Source: Rhizophagus clarus (taxonomy: Eukaryota > Glomeromycota > Glomeromycetes > Glomerales > Glomeraceae). From it: DNA of 64,000 nt. Below the pieces are notes generated by a model. The model had not been told where the DNA came from, ran no database searches, and worked only from the letters and a program-made list of their open reading frames with translations. Position 1 is the first letter of the stretch. Every line of letters begins with the position of its first letter. Made by a program: the position numbers and the translations under genes. The DNA lies in contig BLAL01000194.1 of the NCBI GenBank assembly GCA_015698045.1, forward strand, positions 248,001-312,000, read 5' to 3'. Shown piece after piece: positions 58,066 to 64,000 of the stretch.

Positions 58066-59507
58066 TTAATCCTCTTTTTTTAGGATTTGGAATACTTCAT
58101 AATCTTCAATTAGAAAATATCCTTTATACTTCTTATCTCCTTTTCATAATGTAATTTCATGCATTTACCTTTATTTGCACTTGTTAAAAGATCACCATAA
58201 AATGAAGGACCACGTCCAGCATGATAGGTTAATGCATAATTCATATGCTTAGGAATTATGTGGATCTTTGAAATTATTCTTACTTTTAAAGGAAAAAATA
58301 AAACTATCCAGTGTTTTCACATATTTGATCCCTTCCATATCAAAGGATTATATCCTCCAATGATTTCTTCTGTTTCTTTCACTTTAATGAACGTGACAGT
58401 ATAAGGTATATTATCACATAATTTATGGAACTTTCTAGGAGTAAATCCATCTCTACTTCCTCTTAACAATAAATTGAAATTATATGGTAAATATAATTCT
58501 CTTGTATAAGCATATTTGCTTTTAATATCTATTTTATCAATCTATCTTGAAATTATAGAAACAATATTTAAGTTAACAATTTTTGAATCAATGATTCCAT
58601 TAGCATTTTTATATCTAGGAAATAATATATCTTTACTCGGCTCAATATTAGAATTCAAATAAGTCATAAACAATTCTTCATAAAGTTGAGGTTTCAAAGA
58701 TTCTTATATGGACAAATTTTTTGTACAAATTCTTCAGATGATAAACTAAAAAATCTAATTAAAGGCAAACAATGTTGTAAGGTATTCTCCATTGTTTAAA
58801 ATCATCATCCGTCCAAAAATCAGGATCTGAAATAAGAGTTGTATTTTGTGCAAGACCCCATTTAATACATGTTCCCAAATTTCAACTTCTTTCATTTGTA
58901 AATCATCCCTTCTAATAAGTGAAACCAAAAATTTTTCAGGAAGCGAATCAAAGTCGGATGATTTAAAAATTTCGTCAGGAGATTTATTCATCAAGTCTGT
59001 GCAAACATTTTGAAGCCCTAATAGCGAATTAGATTTAAAACTTATTTGACAAGCGAATCCAAAATTTTGTTCTATCAATTTGACTTCATTTTCAATTAAA
59101 TATTTCTGTAAATAATCAACTAGCTCCTGAAAACAAAGCTGATCGGCAGCAGCCACTAATTTTAAAATTTCCGTAGGTTCTTTTCTATTTAATGAAATAA
59201 CATTACCATAAATGTATCTATATTTTAAAAGATTTGTATTAGATATAAAATATTCTTAAAGTCGTTAATAAATAAAAACTTTAAATAACTTACTTTAAAA
59301 TAATCTGAAAGATTTCTGGTGAAATGTTGAGGTACCATAATCATTCTTTTTATTCGAAGCCAAAATTTGTCGTAAAAATGACGAACGGTAACAAAGGATA
59401 ATCATACGTGTACGGAAGATTTTTACGCTTGGATCTTCACCAACTTCAATTGTAACATCATAATGTTCATCATCATTCAAAATTTCAATAAAAAATTGAG
59501 TTGACAT
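58066..59507 (-). pseudogene. BTB-BACK-TLDc gene, third copy, broken
   Basis: It has the same two-exon layout on minus as the intact paralogues: exon 1 from the ATG at 59,507 with a GTAAGT donor near 59,294, exon 2 from about 59,220 to the stop at 58,066. Exon 1 has lost NRLSQNY (MSTQFF joins directly to IEILNDD) and is shifted near GTSTF. Exon 2 is shifted after KIQLLFQILIF-type text (about 58,850), again near 58,800, and several more times in the TLDc part. The family end YEVFQILKKED is still readable. At least five breaks. A 25-base T run touches the start codon. Probably non-functional. Confidence 0.85.
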
Positions 59508-59531
59508 TTTTTTTTTTTTTTTTTTTTTTTT

Positions 59532-60640
59532 GAAGAGCGTGAGAAGTTAAATCTTTACGAGCTGCAAACCAAAGGGTATTAGATATAGATAAATTAAATT
59601 ATAAATAGGGACTAAGTTATACTTCCTAAGGAATTATTTATTTGTGGCTGAATAATTCTCATGAAAATCAAAGCCAAATAGCCAATAAATAAGGATTGTA
59701 AATAACCTGATTTTTTTTTTGATTCTGTGTTTCAACTGTGTTTATATGTATTTATCTGTTATCATGAAAAATGAAATTTGACGCAGTACAATAAAAACGT
59801 ATCAGCTATTATTAAAAGAACCTGATGGTTACACCGGATAAATCACTCATTCGGCACAAAACACCGAATAACCATTAATTATCAAGATTAAATATCTAAT
59901 AAAAGGCTTGTGGAAGTATAATAGTTTATAATTTATCATTCATAAACATAAATTAAAATGAAATTATTTAAATAAATCAAAATTATTATACATTATTCTT
60001 TTATTTGATTCATATTATCAAATTAAAGACAAAATTTTTGTAAACAATGGCGAGTTCACCGTAATGAGTTGTTTTACATATGTATGATAAATGAACGAAT
60101 CAAGAGATTTTAATTACATAAATGATAACATTAAAGTGACATAGTAATAATTTATTAGAAATGCATTAACTACGAATAATAACGTCATTCAGGATCTGTA
60201 TCTGGCTAAATTTTTCCTCTGGTAATACATGTAATAAGATAAATTCTTGTGCAAACTTTGCATTACATATAAATATTATGAGATTTAGCGATATTACGTA
60301 AATCAATACTTTTTTTTTGGCGCAGATTTACCAAGAAGAAATTATCTAATTGTCTAAATTTCGAAAGTTTAGTATACATATTTCTTCAACTTTATTCTAT
60401 ATAATGGTGCAAAAGTTGTTTCTTCTTAAGGACTAATCAAGAATCAAAAATCCTACTTTGATGATTTCCTATATTATGTTTGTGAAACTTCCATGATCAT
60501 GTGTATCATTACTCGTAAGAACACAATCAAAAAAAGTATTTGTAATATTTTCTTCTTTCTCTTTTCACTTTAATCCAAATAATATAAATGGTCAATCATA
60601 CATATTCGATAGATTTAAACAGTCTGGCCTTGATATATCG
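59532..60640. other. Upstream region and spacer, nothing recognised
   Basis: Near 59,580-59,620 the words attagatatagataaattaaa and ataaataggg match the upstream DNA of the 39 kb paralogue, showing that the copy included flanking sequence. The remaining 1 kb has no supported feature. Confidence 0.45.
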
Positions 60641-60644
60641 GATC

Positions 60645-60785
60645 CACGATACAGCGAACTCTCAACTTATTTTAAAAACGGTTTCATAGTATTTTAAAAA
60701 AAAAAAACTTTTCATAAATAAAACTTGATGTACTGTAATATATACCGAACTTTAACTGTGATCACGTGGTTGGAATTTTATAACT
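60645..60785 (+). repeat. Inverted-repeat arm left of the NmrA-like gene
   Basis: gaactctcaacttatttt, cggtttcatagtattt, an A tract, ataccgaact and ctgtgatcacgtggttgg appear in this order. The same order appears reverse-complemented at 63,070-63,215. The arms enclose about 2.3 kb including the whole NmrA-like gene. Arm identity is moderate, so it may be two independent copies of one MITE. Confidence 0.65.
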
Positions 60786-61359
60786 TCTGAATTTAGTGAT
60801 GACTAAATTCCAATTAAAGAAGGTCCTGATCAGGAATTCAAGATTCAAATGTGCATCAACTAAAATTTGGTGAATTTCTATATATATTTACACGTTTCGG
60901 TTATAAACAAATGGTCTTGTAATACCAAACTTAATGATACGATTTTTAAAAAATGTTCTTTCAAAAATGACACGACCAAAAGGTGTATTTATACTAAGAT
61001 ACTTATACAATTTCTCTTAAAATTTTATCAATCGTTAATTCCAGCCAGAGACAAAAATTCCAGCCACGGAATTAAATGATCGGCAAAATTTTCCTTTTTT
61101 GGATAATAGCGCTGTCGTATAACTTCACCCGCTTCACGTGACAGTAATTCGGTCAATAAACGGTTTGGAATTTCGGAAATTCGGGATTTTATTTTGGCTT
61201 CGGCATATGTTTAAGATCAACAAATATTTATCCGCACGTACAAAAATAAATAAGGACGAATTTTTAATTTCAAACGATATCACGAAAATTGCGTAATTAA
61301 TTCTATATTAATAATCAAATAATTAATAATCAAGTATTTTAATCAAGTATTTTCTAAAG

Positions 61360-61368
61360 TATAAAAGG
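61360..61368 (+). promoter_or_regulatory. TATA box of the NmrA-like gene
   Basis: TATAAAAGG lies 64 bp before the ATG, a classical TATA box at a usual fungal distance. Confidence 0.6.
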
Positions 61369-61423
61369 TTCAAAAATTATGATTACTATCTCGATAAAAA
61401 TATAATAAATATATAAACTCACC

Positions 61424-61787
61424 ATGAGTGACTCATCATTCCGTACCGTAACTATTGTTGGAGCAACTGGTAGTGTGGGTTATCCTATCACTGAAGCTTT
61501 TTTAAATGATGGATCTTATATTGTAAAGATTCTTCGAAGAAAACCAGATGAAAATGAAAAAGCTAAAATATTAGTTTCTAAGGGTGCAGAAATTGTATAT
61601 GCGAATTACGATCAAAAGGATGATCTTGTCAAAGCTCTTAAAGGAACTGACGTTATTGTTAGTACTATATTCGATAGAGTCAACTTCACGTCCCTTTATG
61701 ATCTACAAGCTCCATTATTGGCTGCTGCTAAAGAAGCTTCTGTGAAAAGATTCATCCCATCCGAATTTGCAAGTGGCTATAAGTGCG

Positions 61788-61820
<33 letters not shown>

Positions 61821-62447
61821 GTTTTTTGGTTTTGATTATTTATTCGAGAATTATTTTTTGTAACAAAGAACTGTAGATCATGTAATGTATGAAGATAAAA
61901 TCAAATTTCGAGAAGAATTAGAAAGAAGTGGACTTGAATACACATATATTCACACTGGATTATTTCAAGAATTTTTGGGTTCGTTTGGATTTAATGTTAA
62001 GAATAAGAAAGCCAAGTTTTACGGAGATGGCAACACAAGGATACCCACAACTTCTTTACCTGATGTTGGGAAATACACAGTCGAGACACTCAAAATACCA
62101 GAAGCTCGTAATGCTCATATTAGAGTTACTGGTTCAAATTTAACATTAAATGAATACCTTCAAAAATTTGAAAAAGCTTCCGGTAAGCATTGCTCATTCT
62201 AAATATTAATAACTGAAATTACAACTAATTATGTTATATTTACGAAGGCTCAAAATGGGAAGTTACTGAAGATAGAGATGTGCGATATCGATTCAAAAAT
62301 AAAATCGAACCAATCCCCTCATTCATGGATGATTACATAGCTTATGAAACGGAAAATTCGAATTTTCTGGATAATGATAACGATAAATTCAGTTTTATTC
62401 CTGAACCTGTCACCAAAGTTATTGAAACTCTTGTGAGCCAAGCGTAG
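61424..62447 (+). CDS. NmrA-like NAD(P)-binding protein (isoflavone-reductase type)
   Basis: Three exons: 61,424-61,782, 61,869-62,182 and 62,248-62,447, with GTGCGT...AAAG and GTAAGC...GAAG introns. These junctions were chosen because they keep frame: SGYK-TVDHVMYED and KASG-SKWEV. The product is 290 residues, normal for the family. The Rossmann motif GATGSVG lies at 13-19 after a beta strand (VTIVG). KRFIPSEF (about 110-117) and YTYIHTGLFQEF are family hallmarks. Members bind NAD(P)H, and some reduce aromatic substrates while others (NmrA) sense redox state and regulate transcription. Which applies here cannot be told. The catalytic Lys of isoflavone-reductase types may be the Lys in YEDKIKFREEL. 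Intact, so probably a working host gene. Confidence 0.88.
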
Positions 62448-62575
62448 AATCAATTTATAATTTATTTTTATCAAATGATTTGAAATCACATTTCTGTTTA
62501 GTATTTATTTTTGAATCTGTGTATTATTGCACTTGCAGCATGTGTCACGATGTCTAAAAAAATTTAACATTCAAC

Positions 62576-62581
62576 AATAAA
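62576..62581 (+). terminator. Polyadenylation signal of the NmrA-like gene
   Basis: AATAAA 129 bp after the stop codon, followed by a T-rich stretch. Suggestive only. Confidence 0.35.
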
Positions 62582-62884
62582 ATTTTACTATTTAAAAACC
62601 ACACAATAATAATAATAATGTTAAATTAGAAAAGTGAGGCAAAAAGCAAAAAAAAAAAAAAAATTACAGAGTTTATAGTACATTCAATATACAGTTATGG
62701 CATTTAAAAAACCTGAAAAAAATACCGAAAAAAATACCGGAAAAATCCGGAAGAAATTAAAGTTCCAGAGAACTAATAAATTTTGCCGGTATTTAATGAT
62801 ATGATATATCCAAAAAAATGCAAATTTAGAATAGATTTTATATTCTGATTTTAAAGGATCAATTTTATGGTTATATGATAGTAT

Positions 62885-63010
62885 TCAATTAAACCTCGTT
62901 ATACCGCACTTGCGGTTCAGGAGGTATATATTAGAAGTCCGTTGTATATACTGTACAGTATATACCGAACTTCGTGTTTACAGCAACGAGTTCGGCGTAT
63001 AAATATGTCA
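62885..63010. repeat. TATACCGAAC word island
   Basis: ctcgttataccgcacttgcgg, gtatatactgtacagtatata, ataccgaacttcgtg and gagttcggcgtataaat: one word and its complement repeated with variation over 120 bp. Related words occur in both arms of the inverted repeat flanking the NmrA-like gene. Confidence 0.5.
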
Positions 63011-63069
63011 GATAATTATTAATATTAATTCTGTCCAGAATCAATATTTTATACAGTATATCACTAGAT

Positions 63070-63215
63070 CAACAAAAGTTATGGAAACTTTCAACCACGT
63101 GATCACAGTTCGGTATTTCAAGAATGGTAAACGGTGTAAAATCAGTATAAGTTCAATATATTGATATTTTTTTTTTTAAATGCTATGAAACAGATTAAGT
63201 TCAATAAGCCGAGAA
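63070..63215 (-). repeat. Inverted-repeat arm right of the NmrA-like gene
   Basis: Reverse complement partner of 60,645-60,785 (ggttgaaagtttcc side first: caaccacgtgatcacagtt, agttcggtatt, a T tract, aatgctatgaaac, gccgagaattc). Confidence 0.65.
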
Positions 63216-64000
63216 TTCTTTATATAGATGTCAGACTACAGTATTTTGAATCGACTGCTACTGTGAACGTTTCGCATTGTTTACGTTGCGAAAGCATCTA
63301 ACAGTCGGGGTACTTAAATTAGAATATTTATTAGTAAATTTACATATTTTTTATCTGGTGTCACATCATTTATATAGTTAACCCTCCCTCCCTGATGCGT
63401 CAAGTATTAAAGTATTCTTAAAAATTTTATAATTTCTAGATAAAGTTATCGCATTTTTTATATAAACAGCACAACAACAGAGACTAAGAGAGTTTTAAAA
63501 ATAAAAAGTCAAATTTTTATTTCGTAAAATATATGAATAAATTTCACATTATCTATAGCATTATTCATGTGACTATTTAAATGTTTAACAATCCAATTTT
63601 TTTTTGTTTATTATAAAGTGTATTTAATCATTAAACTACATTTAATACCTTGACTTCTTTTTTACTGAAAAAAATAAATTTATTCACGAAAAAAATTTAA
63701 ACGTCACAAAAGAACTATCATAATCATGTTAGACATTATGTAGGAAACTGTAAATCACTAACTGCTAAAGACAACTTGTTATATTAGGAATCAAATCTGG
63801 ATCAACAATATAACAGTTAATCTATTAATCCTGGAAATTTAGGAAAATTTTTATTAATTTAATCATAATTATAACTATACTTACATTACTCAGCAAATAC
63901 CAGAGATTATCAGGGCAATGAAATTCCAGAATTCCTTTTTCATAGGACTACAGTATATTCAAAATTTTAACAAATACCAATTAGTACCCCACTATCATAA
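63216..64000. other. Right-end spacer, nothing recognised
   Basis: AT-rich DNA with one short imperfect palindrome (aacgtttcgcattgtttacgt to gcgaaagc near 63,265-63,295). No gene seen before the window ends. Confidence 0.45.

Noticed and set aside
61773-61774. Alternative GT donor in the NmrA-like gene, joined to the TGTAG acceptor
   Set aside because: It keeps frame, but needs a GTGGCT donor and removes conserved residues. The GTGCGT to AAAG pairing gives better continuity.
1-64000. Retrovirus-like, LTR or Polinton elements
   Set aside because: No paired long terminal repeats, Gag, integrase, capsid or packaging-ATPase text was seen. The reverse transcriptases present are of LINE type.

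Overview
The window looks like nuclear DNA of an arbuscular mycorrhizal fungus of the Rhizophagus type. This is inferred from content, since there is no rRNA or other marker: very AT-rich DNA, short introns of about 65-85 bp, a Sel1-repeat/TKL-kinase fusion, BTB-BACK-TLDc proteins in several copies, an F-box gene, a Mrr-like nuclease gene, and a dense mixed load of DNA transposons, LINEs and Helitrons. No retrovirus-like, LTR or Polinton element was recognised, and no tRNA, rRNA or CRISPR array.

Layout. 1-5.1 kb: decayed AT-rich DNA with a LINE reverse-transcriptase scrap. 5.1-9.6 kb: a repeat block holding a 2.5 kb hAT-like non-autonomous element filled with a 36-bp hairpin array, then a second, 308-bp hAT-like element. 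10.6-12.2 kb: a diverged repeat (copy 1) with a fragment of the splicing-factor gene CLF1/CRNKL1. 12.5-17.9 kb: a BTB-BACK-TLDc relic, an F-box pseudogene and an intact two-exon BTB-BACK-TLDc gene. 19.1-24.2 kb: a PIF/Harbinger-like element, a broken Mrr-like nuclease gene whose tail is overwritten by a MITE, and another MITE. 25.3-28.1 kb: the Sel1-kinase gene. 28.7-30.1 kb: an apparently intact Tc1 transposon. 30.3-36.2 kb: a Helitron terminus, a hairpin array and a 5'-truncated LINE with target-site duplication. 37.0-39.05 kb: an inverted, partial copy of the 5.1-8.8 kb block. 39.2-40.8 kb: a second intact BTB-BACK-TLDc gene. 43.3-45.4 kb: repeat copy 2, carrying a 650-bp inverted-repeat element. 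46.1-48.0 kb: a pogo-like transposon with an intron and three in-frame stops. 49.5-55.2 kb: a two-gene Helitron (an unknown beta-rich, basic-tailed protein plus a Rep-helicase) with its 3' hairpin and CTAG end. 55.4-57.3 kb: a second Helitron end and more word-iterating and array elements. 58.1-59.5 kb: a BTB-BACK-TLDc pseudogene. 61.4-62.4 kb: an NmrA-like dehydrogenase gene flanked by an inverted repeat.

How things fit together. Host genes likely to be functional are two BTB-BACK-TLDc genes, the Sel1-kinase and the NmrA-like gene. The rest is mostly mobile DNA and its debris. The most unusual signal is a set of elements in which one short GC-rich word and its reverse complement are repeated with variation at both ends, around an AT-rich array of hairpin units. 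Some have TAG-N-G termini and 8-bp target duplications like hAT elements. A second signal is that the LINE and the pogo transposase are broken only by in-frame stops of the transition type, with no frameshifts, which suggests cytosine deamination rather than ordinary decay. All coordinates and alignments were read by eye.
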